From Streptomyces sp. NBC_00464 (GTDB taxonomy: Bacteria > Actinomycetota > Actinomycetes > Streptomycetales > Streptomycetaceae), in assembly GCF_036013915.1 (NCBI RefSeq), contig NZ_CP107899.1, positions 4,712,001-4,776,000 on the forward strand: 64,000 bases of DNA. The letters are read 5' to 3'. Position 1 is the stretch's first letter. Every line of letters starts with the position of its first letter. Below the pieces are notes generated by a model that made no database searches, had not been told where the DNA came from, and saw only the letters and a program-made list of their open reading frames with translations. Positions 52,812 to 61,303 of this stretch are shown here, piece by piece. The position numbers and the translations under genes were made by a program.

Positions 52812-53795
52812 TCACTCCTCCAGGGTCAGTCCCTTGCGGAGCTTGACCAGGGTGCGGGAGAGCAGCCGCGACACATGCATCTGCGAGATGCCGAGCTCCT
52901 CGCCGATCTCCGACTGCGTCATGTTGGCGACGAACCGGAGCGAGAGGATCGTCCGGTCGCGGCCCGGCAGCGAGGCGATCAGCGGCTTCAGGGACTCGAC
53001 GTACTCGATGCCTTCGAGTCCGTGGTCCTCGTAGCCGATCCGGTCGGCCAGTGCGCCCTCGTTCTCGTCCTCCTCGGGCTTGGCGTCCAGCGAGCTCGCG
53101 GTGTACGCGTTGCTCGCGGCCATGCCCTCGACGACCTCGTCGTGGGTGATGCCGAGGCGGTCGGCGAGCTCGCCCACAGTGGGCGATCGGTCCAGCTGCT
53201 GGGCGAGCTCGTCGCCCGCCTTGGCCAGGTCGAGCCGCAGTTCCTGCAGGCGGCGCGGTACGCGCACGGACCAGCTGGTGTCGCGGAAGAAGCGCTTGAT
53301 CTCGCCGATGATGGTCGGCATCGCGAAGGTCGGGAACTCGACGCCCCGGCTGAGCTCGAACCGGTCGATCGCCTTGATCAGGCCGATGGTGCCGACCTGG
53401 ATGATGTCCTCCATCGGCTCGCTGCGCGAGCGGAACCGGGAGGCGGCGAACTTGACCAGGGCGAGATTCAGTTCGACGAGCGTATTGCGTACGTAGGAGT
53501 ACTCGTGCGTGCCCTCTTCGAGGGATTCCAGCCGGGCGAAGAGCGTCTTCGACAAGGCCCTGGCATCCAGCGGCCCCACTTCGGAGTAGGGCGGGATCTC
53601 GGGAAGTCCTTCGAGACCGGTCACGCCTTCGGTGCTGCGGTTGTCTTCGGTACTGCTGGTGTCACTGCCACTGCTGGTGGTGCTGTTGCGCGTGCCGTCC
53701 AGGACGACCGCAGCAGGGGAGTCTGATTCGGTCAGTCCCTGAGGACATGCTGACGTCGCGTCGTGGGTACGCGGTTCGTCGAGCCGGGGTGACAT
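52812..53795 (-). CDS. SigB/SigF/SigG-family RNA polymerase sigma factor
   Basis: This 327-residue sigma factor has a Ser/Thr-rich N-terminal extension, region 2 (NLALVKFAASRFRSRSEPMED, IIQVGTIGLIKAIDRFE, EFPTFAMPTIIGEIKRFFRD), region 3 and a C-terminal region 4 helix-turn-helix (MTQSEIGEELGISQMHVSRLLSRTL). It belongs to the stress/differentiation group of Streptomyces sigma factors. The frame is open to 54077, but ATG 53795 follows GGAGGAGACC and is preferred. It lies divergent from a STAS gene and near a HATPase gene, the two expected partners in its control. Confidence 0.92.
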   Translation of the reverse strand: MSPRLDEPRTHDATSACPQGLTESDSPAAVVLDGTRNSTTSSGSDTSSTEDNRSTEGVTGLEGLPEIPPYSEVGPLDARALSKTLFARLESLEEGTHEYSYVRNTLVELNLALVKFAASRFRSRSEPMEDIIQVGTIGLIKAIDRFELSRGVEFPTFAMPTIIGEIKRFFRDTSWSVRVPRRLQELRLDLAKAGDELAQQLDRSPTVGELADRLGITHDEVVEGMAASNAYTASSLDAKPEEDENEGALADRIGYEDHGLEGIEYVESLKPLIASLPGRDRTILSLRFVANMTQSEIGEELGISQMHVSRLLSRTLVKLRKGLTLEE

Positions 53796-54075
53796 GGTCT
53801 CCTCCATCGTTCTCGGCATATGGCTGCCGATGCCCATACGTGTTCCTGCGGTGAAGCGGCGCCTCCAAAGCCGGCCGTGTTTTGGTGTCCCCCTACCCTT
53901 ACCCGGTTCCTGCAGGTCGTTACAACCTCCAATTGACGCTATATGTCCGGTTTGTTGAGGTCTTCGGCTACCGCGTGGCGCACGAAACGCGTACTGTTTT
54001 AAGAGCGTCAGCGACAGCTGCAACTCATCTGCATGCGTATTGATGCAGACAGTGACGAGACGAAGAGGGACGGGC

Positions 54076-54444
54076 ATGGACCGCGGGACGGTCGGCAGCG
54101 CGAACCGGGGTCGGCTTCAGGTCGAGGCCCGGACCGAGGGCCGCAGTGAGGTTGTCACGCCGGTGGGCGAGCTGGATCACCACACGGCGGACCTGCTGCG
54201 CGAGCCCTTGGAGTACGCGGTCGAGCAAGGGCGTGTGCGCCTGGTGGTCGACTGTTCGCAGCTCGAATTCTGCGATTCCACCGGGCTGAATGTGCTGCTC
54301 GGTGCCCGCCTCAAGGCGGAGGCGGCCGGGGGAGGGGTCCATTTGGCCGGAATGCTGCCGGTGGTGGCGCGGGTCTTCGAGATCACCGGGGCCGAGGCGG
54401 TTTTCACCGTCCACGCCTCCCTCGAAGAGGCCCTGGACACCTGA
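54076..54444 (+). CDS. STAS-domain anti-sigma factor antagonist
   Basis: This 122-residue protein is of the RsbV/SpoIIAA type, with the phosphorylatable serine motif CDSTGLNVLL (Ser68). When dephosphorylated it should bind and titrate an anti-sigma kinase and free its sigma factor. ATG 54076 is chosen because it gives the family length; an upstream in-frame ATG at 54040 is less likely. It is divergent from the sigma gene and followed by the HATPase gene. Confidence 0.93.
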   Translation: MDRGTVGSANRGRLQVEARTEGRSEVVTPVGELDHHTADLLREPLEYAVEQGRVRLVVDCSQLEFCDSTGLNVLLGARLKAEAAGGGVHLAGMLPVVARVFEITGAEAVFTVHASLEEALDT

Positions 54445-54601
54445 TCGTGACGCGTTTCGACGCCACGGGCGCCCCTTCTGTTGCCCGTGTCACGCGTTCC
54501 GCATAGGCGGAGTGGGTGTTGTCACGAAACGGCCGGGCAGGAGACACCCCGGCGAGCCGTATCGGACCTGCGCGTTTCGTGTCCGTGCGGTACCTGTAGC
54601 A

Positions 54602-54643
54602 GTGTCCGTATCAGTATTCGTATCTGTATCTGTATCTGTTCGA
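54602..54643 (+). repeat. Hexanucleotide microsatellite upstream of the anti-sigma gene
   Basis: Seven consecutive 6-nt units read GTGTCC, GTATCA, GTATTC, GTATCT, GTATCT, GTATCT, GTTCGA; three are identical. The unit is AT-rich for this genome. It lies 35 nt upstream of the start of the HATPase gene, so changes in copy number could alter promoter spacing. Confidence 0.75.
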
Positions 54644-54677
54644 TGGCGACATGGTGAATCGGTGAGGTGAAGCGCTG

Positions 54678-55226
54678 ATGAGCACCACCCGGCAGCATCC
54701 GCCGGGCGACCTCGGCCGCGAGCCGGAGGGCGCAGGCGTGGGTGCACGCGCCGACGCGGGCTTGCGCGCGGACGCGCGTTCCGGCGTTCCCTCCGCCGCG
54801 CACGTGGAGCCCGGGGAGCGGCAGTGGCGCACGCTGTCGCTCCGGGAGGCCAGCGGCATCGTGCCGACGGCCCGTGATTTCGCCCGCCAGGCGCTCCATG
54901 ACTGGGGCTGGCTCCCCGCCTCGACCGCCGACCGCCGTGCCGCCGCCGAGGATGTCCTGCTGGTCGTCTCCGAGCTGGTCACCAACGCGTGCCTGCATGC
55001 GGACGGCCCCGACGAGCTCCGCATCGCCTGCACGCCGAAGGCGCTGCGGGTCGAGGTCGCCGACGGTGGCGCCGGGCAGCCCGCACCCCGCACCCCGCAC
55101 CGGGCGGGACGGCCCGGCGGGCACGGCATGTTCATCGTGCAGCGGCTCTGCCTCGACTGGGGAGTCGTACGGGTTCCGGGCGAGCCCGGCAAGACCGTCT
55201 GGGCGGAGCTGGCCGCCCCCGCATAG
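54678..55226 (+). CDS. HATPase-type anti-sigma factor (RsbW-like)
   Basis: This 182-residue protein has a disordered N-terminus and a C-terminal HATPase_c domain with the N box VSELVTNACLHA, G1 motif VADGGAG and G2 motif GRPGGHGMFIVQRL. Such proteins act as serine kinases of STAS partners and as inhibitors of SigB-type sigma factors. ATG 54678 is used; the ribosome site is weak (GTGAGGTGAAG). With the STAS and sigma genes it forms a partner-switching module, probably acting with PP2C phosphatases such as the one at 26287. Confidence 0.88.
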   Translation: MSTTRQHPPGDLGREPEGAGVGARADAGLRADARSGVPSAAHVEPGERQWRTLSLREASGIVPTARDFARQALHDWGWLPASTADRRAAAEDVLLVVSELVTNACLHADGPDELRIACTPKALRVEVADGGAGQPAPRTPHRAGRPGGHGMFIVQRLCLDWGVVRVPGEPGKTVWAELAAPA

Positions 55227-55276
55227 CCCCCACGCAGGTTTTCCCTGCTCGTCCCCCCGGGCTCGTACGCCCCTCG

Positions 55277-55303
55277 AAGAGCGCGCCGGATCGGCGCGCT
55301 CTT
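55277..55303 (+). terminator. Terminator after the anti-sigma gene
   Basis: AAGAGCGCGCCG (55277-55288) pairs perfectly with 55292-55303 over a GAT loop and is followed by T-rich sequence. It starts 51 nt after the stop codon. Confidence 0.85.
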
Positions 55304-55417
55304 TGTCTTCCCTCCACAAGGCCCCGGGCGTACCTTGAGCGCCCAATCTGATGTGTCGTCAGTTATTTGCGTCGTGCGAAGCGGCGCGCGGCGACTCCCG
55401 GCATGAGGGGAACTGAG

Positions 55418-56086
55418 GTGTCGTACCAGAAGCGAACAGCTCTCGCGCTGGCGTCCGGGCTGGCGAGCGCGGTGGTGCTGCTGGCCGCGCCCGCCGCCCA
55501 CGCGACGGTCGTCGACGTCAACTACAAGTGCAAGACCCCGATCGGCGACAAGGCCGCCGTCTCGCCCATCGACATCAAGAGTGTCAAGAGCGGCAGCGGC
55601 TACAAGCTCACCATGTCCTTCCAGAAGGGGGTTTCCTCCAGTCCGGTCGAACTGGGCAAGGGGGCGATGAGCCCCAGTGCCGTGATCAAGGTGGGCGGCG
55701 CCGACCCGGGACAGGTGCAGGTCGCCGGAGCGCCCAACTCCGCGGCCATCCCCGCCAACACCCCCATCAAGATCAGTGACCTGTCGGGGACGTACACGCC
55801 GAAGAAGAGCGGCAAGGTCGACTTCACCGCCGGGGTGCTCACCATCAAGGCACTCGGTACGACGACGACCTGTACCCCGGCGAACAACCCGGGCCCCTCG
55901 CTCTCCCTCGACGTCACCGCGGCGGGCGGCGGCGGTACGAGCACGTCGGGCGGCAGCGAATCACTGCCCAAGACCGGCCCGCTGGACTCGGCGGTGGCGC
56001 TCGGCACGCTCGGCGGCACGGTGCTGCTGACCGGTGCGGCCGGCGTGCTGTGGCTGACCAGGCGGGGGCAGCGGGCCACGGGCTGA
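55418..56086 (+). CDS. Sortase-anchored (LPKTG) surface protein with two-cysteine domain
   Basis: This 222-residue protein has a signal peptide (ALALASGLASAVVLLAAPAAHA), a beta-rich domain of about 130 residues bounded by two cysteines (DVNYKCKT and TTTTCTP), a Gly/Ser linker and a sortase signal: LPKTG from residue 183, a hydrophobic helix and RRGQR. Its domain is clearly related to the second domain of the protein at 58344-59726 (IKVGGADPGQVQV versus IVIGGADKGSVTV; LSGTYTPKKSGKVDFTAGVLTI versus MTGTYKPGASGKATLTPGALTI). GTG 55418 follows GAGGGG; ATG 55403 is the alternative. It begins a four-gene operon. Confidence 0.85.
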   Translation: MSYQKRTALALASGLASAVVLLAAPAAHATVVDVNYKCKTPIGDKAAVSPIDIKSVKSGSGYKLTMSFQKGVSSSPVELGKGAMSPSAVIKVGGADPGQVQVAGAPNSAAIPANTPIKISDLSGTYTPKKSGKVDFTAGVLTIKALGTTTTCTPANNPGPSLSLDVTAAGGGGTSTSGGSESLPKTGPLDSAVALGTLGGTVLLTGAAGVLWLTRRGQRATG

Positions 56087-56131
56087 CCCCCGCGCGAACC
56101 GCCGTCGCCGTCACGCACCAGGGAGCCGCCC

Positions 56132-57220
56132 ATGCCGCCGTTGACCGGTCACGCCACCCGCCTCGTCCCAGCACCTGGCGTCTTGGGGCCTGCCGTCCCA
56201 GGACCTGTCGTCTCAGGACCTGCCGTCGCACGGCTTTCCGCCGTGCGACGTGTGGCCCGTGTCCTGCCGCTGCTCGCCGCCCTGTGGTGCACGGTCGCCA
56301 TGGCGGCGGTGGCCGGGGCCACCGAGCACCCGGCCGGTCCGGCATGGACGGCACAGCCCGCGGTGAGCGGCCCCGGGCGGGGTGAGGGCAGACCGTACTT
56401 CTATCTGGAGGGTCTGCCCGGCAGCGTCCTGGAGGACCGGCTCTCGGTCACCAACCCGGGGCCGGAGCCGGTCACCGTACGGCTGCGCGGCGCCGACGCG
56501 TACAACACGGGCGACGGCGGGTTCGCGGTGCGCGGTGCGCACGGCTCCACCGGGACCGGGGCCTGGCTGCGGACGGCGAGCGAGGAGGTGACGGTGCCCG
56601 CCCGGACCCGGGCCGACGTGCCGGTCTCCTTCACCGTGCCCGAGGACGCGCAGCCCGGTGACCATCCCGGCGCGATCGTCGCCGAGAGCGGCGGCCGGTC
56701 CGTGGGCGTACGGGTCCAGCTGCGGGTCGGCGGGCCGACGCTGGCCGCGCTCACGGTGGAGGACGTGACGGTGAGCGGCGGGAGCATCCACTACGCGCTG
56801 GTCAACCGGGGCAACGCGGTTCTCGTGCCGCGCCTGTCCGTCAGCGCGGACGGGGTGTTCGGCACCCTGCTGCGGCGGGGCGCCCGCACCCTGCCCGTGG
56901 AACTGCTGCCCGGTCAGCGGGTGCGGCTCACCGAACCGTGGCGGGACGCCCCCGCCCTGGACTCCGTCACCGTACGGCTGCGCGTCACGGCGGCGGGCGG
57001 GGCGCACGGCGAGGCGACCGCCTCGGCGGCCTTCGTGCCCTGGGTGCCGGTGACCGGCGGCGCGCTGCTCCTCCTGGCCGCCGTCGCCGCCGGTGTGTAC
57101 GGCCTCCGGCGCAGGCGAGGCACACGGCGGGGCACACGCGACGACGGGGCCGAACCGGCTCCGGATCCTGAACAGCACTCCGACGAGAGGCACTTGGTGA
57201 AGGCGGGAGCGGAATCGTGA
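56132..57220 (+). CDS. DUF916-like secreted, membrane-anchored protein
   Basis: This 362-residue protein has a signal-anchor-like N-terminal helix (VLPLLAALWCTVAMAAVAGA), a beta-sandwich domain with the DUF916 pattern (GSVLEDRLSVTNPGPEPVTV, PVSFTVPEDAQPGDHPGAIVAE), a second beta domain, and a C-terminal transmembrane helix with a basic tail. In Firmicutes DUF916 proteins bind WxL surface proteins and peptidoglycan. The first 30 residues are encoded by short direct repeats (CAGGACCTG), so the true start may be the later GTG 56240 or nearby. The next gene overlaps by 4 nt. Confidence 0.8.
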   Translation: MPPLTGHATRLVPAPGVLGPAVPGPVVSGPAVARLSAVRRVARVLPLLAALWCTVAMAAVAGATEHPAGPAWTAQPAVSGPGRGEGRPYFYLEGLPGSVLEDRLSVTNPGPEPVTVRLRGADAYNTGDGGFAVRGAHGSTGTGAWLRTASEEVTVPARTRADVPVSFTVPEDAQPGDHPGAIVAESGGRSVGVRVQLRVGGPTLAALTVEDVTVSGGSIHYALVNRGNAVLVPRLSVSADGVFGTLLRRGARTLPVELLPGQRVRLTEPWRDAPALDSVTVRLRVTAAGGAHGEATASAAFVPWVPVTGGALLLLAAVAAGVYGLRRRRGTRRGTRDDGAEPAPDPEQHSDERHLVKAGAES

Positions 57221-58347
57221 CTGGACGGACCGGACCGGCGGCATTCCGGAGCGACGGCCGCGGGCGGGCGGGCGTGCTGCTCGCCGTGCTGCTGGCCGCG
57301 ATACTGCCCGCCCTGCTGCTGACCGCGACCGGGGCGCGGGCCGAAAGCCCGAGTGCGGCGGACCCGAAACCGGTGGTCACGCTCTCGGAGAAGCAGGCGG
57401 GCAAGGGCGGCGAGATCACCGTCAAGGGCAAGGGCTGGCGGCCCGACACCCTGCTCATGATGCTGATCTGCGGGCAGTCCACCCCGGCCCGGGGAGTGAT
57501 CGGCGGCACCAACTCCTGTGCCAACGCCGACGGCCGCGCCGTCACCACCGACAAGAAGGGCGCCTTCGCGAAGAAGCTGCCGGTCGCCGAGCCGCCCGCG
57601 CCGTGCCCCTGCGTGGTCCATGTCGCCACGGTCACCGGCGAACAGGCCCTCGCCGACGCGGTGTTCGTGGTCGCGGGCCACCCGGTCGCCGCACTGCCGA
57701 AGCAGACGGGCGACGGAAAGCTCGCCGTCCTCGCGGCCACCCGGCTGGAGGGCGACAGCGGGATCCTCACCTGGTTCGGCGCACCGCCTTCGCGTCGGCT
57801 CGTGTTCACGGTCGGCAACCTGGGTTCCGCGGCGGTCAAGGACCCGGTCTTCCTGGTCGGCACCGCGCACGGCGTCTACTCCACGCAGTGGGAGGAACGC
57901 CAGTGGCGGGGGACCGTCGAGCCCGGCCGCAAGGCCCGTATCGAACTGCCCGTCGAGCTGACGGCGGGCGCCCACGGCGACTACCAGATCTCGTTGAAGT
58001 ACGGCACGAAGGTGCTGGCCGAGCAGCCGTGGGGGGTCGGCCGCCCATGGGGTGTGACGCTCTTCTGGATCCTGCTCTGCCTCGTCGTGCCCGCTGCCGT
58101 CTTCCGTATCGGCATGGCGATCGTCGACAAGGTACGGCCGCGCCCCGCGCACGCGGGGGGCCGTCGGAGGCAGCGTTCGTCCCCGCGCGCCGGAGTGACC
58201 GTGAGGTTCCCGAAGCTGCGGCGTGCCCCGGCCCCGGCCGTGGGCCCCGCGCCGCCTGCGAGCACCACGACCACGGCCGCGCTGCCGTGGTTCACCCCTG
58301 ATTCCGCACCGTCAGAGCACAGACCGACGACGAAGGGACATTCGTGA
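57217..58347 (+). CDS. Secreted protein with C-terminal membrane anchor, surface operon
   Basis: This 376-residue protein has a signal peptide (VLLAVLLAAILPALLLTATGARA), a beta domain (VVTLSEKQAGKGGEITVKGKGW, typical of IPT/neocarzinostatin-like folds) with four cysteines at CGQS, NSCAN and PCPC, a second beta domain (RRLVFTVGNLGSAAVKDPVF) and one C-terminal transmembrane helix with a basic, Pro/Ala-rich cytoplasmic tail. GTG 57217 is coupled by overlap to the previous gene, and its stop overlaps the next (GTGA). Function is unknown; a structural partner of the sortase substrates is likely. Confidence 0.8.
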   Translation: MTGRTGPAAFRSDGRGRAGVLLAVLLAAILPALLLTATGARAESPSAADPKPVVTLSEKQAGKGGEITVKGKGWRPDTLLMMLICGQSTPARGVIGGTNSCANADGRAVTTDKKGAFAKKLPVAEPPAPCPCVVHVATVTGEQALADAVFVVAGHPVAALPKQTGDGKLAVLAATRLEGDSGILTWFGAPPSRRLVFTVGNLGSAAVKDPVFLVGTAHGVYSTQWEERQWRGTVEPGRKARIELPVELTAGAHGDYQISLKYGTKVLAEQPWGVGRPWGVTLFWILLCLVVPAAVFRIGMAIVDKVRPRPAHAGGRRRQRSSPRAGVTVRFPKLRRAPAPAVGPAPPASTTTTAALPWFTPDSAPSEHRPTTKGHS

Positions 58348-59726
58348 GTACGCAACGCAGGACGGTCGCGGCGGGAGTCGCGATGATGATCGGCGGGGCG
58401 GGCATGCTGCTGGGCGCGAGCCCCGCCCAGGCCGCCGACATCTCGTACAAGACGGAGTGCATACCCCCGGCCATCTCCGGACTGCCGCCCGTCCAGGGCA
58501 CCACCAAGGTGCAGCTGACCGCGCCCGCCTCGGCGAAGGTCGGGGACACCGTCGAGGTCACGTGGAAGACGGTCCAGGCCGCCTCCAGCAACCCCGACGT
58601 CCTCGATCTCGACAAGGACACCGTCAAGCCGACCGGCACCGTCAAGCTGGGCGGTGCCGCCACCGGCGACCTGAAGATGGAGGGGCCGCGGCAGAACCCG
58701 GCGATCCCCAAGAACAGCCCGATGATCGTGTCGGACATGAAGGGCACCCTGAAGCTGGAGAAGGCGGGTGATCTGACGCTGACGCCGGACGCGTACGCCC
58801 TCAACGTGTCCAAGCCGATCTCCACGGACACCAAGTGCACCCCGAAGGAGACCGTCCAGCCGGGCGCGACGATCAAGGTCACGGACGGCGGCGGATCCAC
58901 CACCGGAGGAACGACGGCCGGAGGAACGACGGCGGGTGGCACGACGGCGGGTGGCACGACGGCGGGTGGTACGACGGCCGGTGGTACGACGGCCGGGGGA
59001 ACGACCGCGGGCGGCACCACGACCGGCGGCACGACCTCCGGCGGCACCGGCGGCACCGGCGGTGCGACCGACTTCCCGGGCAAGGAAGTCGTCGTGAACT
59101 TCGCCTGCAAGTCGCCAGGACCGGAGGAGGGCATCGCCTCCAAGGTGACGATCAACGCCAAGAAGAAGGGCGGGAGCTACGCGCTCACGGTCAAGACCGC
59201 CAAGGACGTGATGGACAGCCCGGCTCCGCTGCCCGCCGGCGCGCTCAAGCCGTCCATGAACATCGTCATCGGCGGCGCCGACAAGGGCTCCGTGACCGTC
59301 ACCGGACCCGGGAACCCCAAGGCCCTGGAGAAGGACAAGCCGGTCAGCCTCACCGACATGACCGGCACGTACAAGCCGGGCGCCTCCGGCAAGGCCACCC
59401 TCACCCCCGGCGCCCTGACGATCGACGTCATGCTGGGAGGCTCGAAGATCACCATCCCGTGCACGGTCAAGGGCACCCCGCAGGCGTCCCTCGAACTCGA
59501 CACCACCGCCCAGGAAGGCGGTGCGTCCGGTGGTGACACCGGGGGCTCCGGCGGAGCTGCGGCGGCGGGCGGCGGCACGGCGTCCGGCGGCGGGCTCGCG
59601 GCCACAGGCGCCGAGGACAACGGGTCCCTGCGCGCACTCGGCCTGGTCGCCGGTACGGCGATCCTGCTGGGCGGCGCCGTGTTCACGTTCACCCCGTGGC
59701 GCCGGCTGCGCTCGGGCCGGAGCTGA
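58344..59726 (+). CDS. Sortase-anchored (LAATG) two-domain surface protein with TTAGG repeats
   Basis: This 460-residue protein has a signal peptide (VAMMIGGAGMLLGASPAQA), a first two-cysteine beta domain (YKTECIPP to TKCTPKE), a flexible linker with seven TTAGG pentapeptides plus variants (about residues 182-240), a second such domain (FACKSPG to ITIPCTV), and a sortase signal: LAATG from residue 418, hydrophobic helix, RRLRSGRS. LAxTG is the motif of class E sortases that anchor chaplins in Streptomyces. The pentapeptide array is encoded by a 15-bp tandem DNA repeat. It ends the operon, followed by a strong terminator. Confidence 0.85.
   Translation: MSTQRRTVAAGVAMMIGGAGMLLGASPAQAADISYKTECIPPAISGLPPVQGTTKVQLTAPASAKVGDTVEVTWKTVQAASSNPDVLDLDKDTVKPTGTVKLGGAATGDLKMEGPRQNPAIPKNSPMIVSDMKGTLKLEKAGDLTLTPDAYALNVSKPISTDTKCTPKETVQPGATIKVTDGGGSTTGGTTAGGTTAGGTTAGGTTAGGTTAGGTTAGGTTAGGTTTGGTTSGGTGGTGGATDFPGKEVVVNFACKSPGPEEGIASKVTINAKKKGGSYALTVKTAKDVMDSPAPLPAGALKPSMNIVIGGADKGSVTVTGPGNPKALEKDKPVSLTDMTGTYKPGASGKATLTPGALTIDVMLGGSKITIPCTVKGTPQASLELDTTAQEGGASGGDTGGSGGAAAAGGGTASGGGLAATGAEDNGSLRALGLVAGTAILLGGAVFTFTPWRRLRSGRS
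58902..59040 (+). repeat. 15-bp tandem repeat coding for TTAGG pentapeptides
   Basis: About nine 15-bp units with the pattern GGNACGACGGCNGGN encode TTAGG or close variants in the linker of the LAATG surface protein. Synonymous third-base changes among units suggest the array has been stable for some time, but copy number could vary between strains. Confidence 0.8.
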
Positions 59727-59750
59727 CACCGGATCCCGTACGCATACGGA

Positions 59751-59788
59751 AGGGGCCGCCGCACCGTGGAAACGGTGCGGCGGCCCCT
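59751..59788. terminator. Terminator between the surface operon and the convergent transporter gene
   Basis: The arms 59751-59766 and 59773-59788 form a perfect 16-bp stem with a TGGAAA loop, 24 nt after the surface-operon stop and 18 nt from the stop of the leftward transporter gene. It should work in both directions. Confidence 0.88.
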
Positions 59789-59806
59789 GCGCGTGGAACC
59801 GGAGGA

Positions 59807-61303
59807 TCAGCTCGCGTCACTCATGTGCTGCGTGACCTTCTTGCGGTACATCCAGATGCCCACACCGGCGATGACCGCGAGGACCGCCTCGAAGGCGACC
59901 GCCCCCGTGGTGTTCAGGTCGACGCCGAGCTGCGGGGAGGTGAGCAGACCGGTCACCGAGTCGCCCGCGGTGACCGCGAGGAACCAGACACCCATCATCT
60001 GGGAGCTGTACTTCGCCGGAGCCATCTTCGTGGTGACGGACAGACCGACCGGGGAGAGGCAGAGCTCGGCGACCGTCTGGATGAAGTAGATCGCCACCAG
60101 CCACATCGGGCTGACCCGTCCGCCGTTGGCGGCGGTGTCGATCAGCGGGATCATGAAGACGACGAAGGAGATGCCGATCAGCACGAGGCTGGAGGCGAAC
60201 TTGACGGCGGTGCTCGGCTCCTTGCCGCGCTTGTTCAGCCACAGCCAGCCCGAGGCGACCACGGGGGCGATCGCCATGATGAAGATCGGGTTCAGCGACT
60301 GGTACCAGGACGTCGGGAAGTCGAAGCCGAGCAGGCTGTTCGTCGTCGAGTTCTCACCGAAGATCGACAGGGTCGAGCCGTTCTGGTCGTAGATCATCCA
60401 GAAGACGGCGGCGACCACGAAGAACCAGACGTAGCCCGACAGCTTGGACTGCTCGGTCGCCGTCAGCTCCTTGTCGCGCTTCATGCGGACCAGGACGGCG
60501 ACCGGGATGATCAGTCCGGCGATGGTGATCGGCAGCAGCGCCCAGTCGGCGAAGTTCCCGGTGACGCCGAGCAGGCTGTAGAACACGACCGCGACGATCA
60601 GCCAGACCAGGCCCTTGCGCAGGACGGAGCGCTTCTCCTGCTCCGTCGCCGGAGTGGAGACGACATTGCTCTCCGGGCTCAGGTGGCGGGTGCCGAGCAT
60701 GAACTGGGCGAGGCCCAGAGCCATGCCTATCGCGGCGAGCGCGAAGCCGAAGTGCCAGTTCACGTTCTCGCCGACGGTGCCGATGGTCAGCGGGGCGAGG
60801 AAGGCGCCGATGTTGATGCCGATGTAGAAGAGCGTGAAGCCACCGTCGCGGCGCGGATCCTTCGGGCCGTCGTAGAGGTGGCCGACCATCGTGGAGATGT
60901 TCGCCTTCAGCAGGCCGGAGCCGAGCGCGACGAGCACGAGGCCCGCGAAGAAGGTCGCCGAGTTGGGCACAGCAAGCGTGATGTGGCCGAGGATGACGAC
61001 ACCGCCGCCGATGGCGACCGTCTTGCGCGGCCCCCAGAAGCGGTCGGCCATCCAGCCGCCGGGCATGGCGAGCAGGTAGACCATCGCCATGTAGACGGAG
61101 TAGATCGCCGTCGCCGTGGTGGCGCTCATGTGCAAGCCGCCGGGCGCGATCAGGTACAGCGGGAGCAGTGCCTTCATGCCGTAGAAGCTGTAGCGCTCCC
61201 ACATCTCGGTCATGAAGAGAGTGGCCAGGCCGCGGGGGTGGCCGAAGAACGTCTTCTCGCCACCAGCGGTGCTCGCCGGGTCCTTCGTCAGGCTGGACGC
61301 CAT
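59807..61303 (-). CDS. POT-family proton-dependent oligopeptide transporter
   Basis: This 498-residue membrane protein has about 12-14 helices and the PTR2/POT signatures: MWERYSFYGMKALLPLYL in the first helix (ExxERF/Y-like) and FYIGINIGAFLAPLTIG. It should import di- and tripeptides with protons. The frame is open to 61444, but ATG 61303 gives the family N-terminus and follows AAGG. It stands alone; the long upstream region may hold control sites. Confidence 0.93.
   Translation of the reverse strand: MASSLTKDPASTAGGEKTFFGHPRGLATLFMTEMWERYSFYGMKALLPLYLIAPGGLHMSATTATAIYSVYMAMVYLLAMPGGWMADRFWGPRKTVAIGGGVVILGHITLAVPNSATFFAGLVLVALGSGLLKANISTMVGHLYDGPKDPRRDGGFTLFYIGINIGAFLAPLTIGTVGENVNWHFGFALAAIGMALGLAQFMLGTRHLSPESNVVSTPATEQEKRSVLRKGLVWLIVAVVFYSLLGVTGNFADWALLPITIAGLIIPVAVLVRMKRDKELTATEQSKLSGYVWFFVVAAVFWMIYDQNGSTLSIFGENSTTNSLLGFDFPTSWYQSLNPIFIMAIAPVVASGWLWLNKRGKEPSTAVKFASSLVLIGISFVVFMIPLIDTAANGGRVSPMWLVAIYFIQTVAELCLSPVGLSVTTKMAPAKYSSQMMGVWFLAVTAGDSVTGLLTSPQLGVDLNTTGAVAFEAVLAVIAGVGIWMYRKKVTQHMSDAS

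Noticed and set aside
53872..53925. SigB-type promoter (GGGTAA) for the leftward sigma gene
   Set aside because: GGGTAA is present on the minus strand, but no GTTT-like -35 lies at the 14-16 nt spacing expected.
53796..54077. N-terminal extension of the sigma factor to 54077
   Set aside because: It would run through the divergent promoter region and overlap the STAS start; ATG 53795 has an ideal ribosome site.
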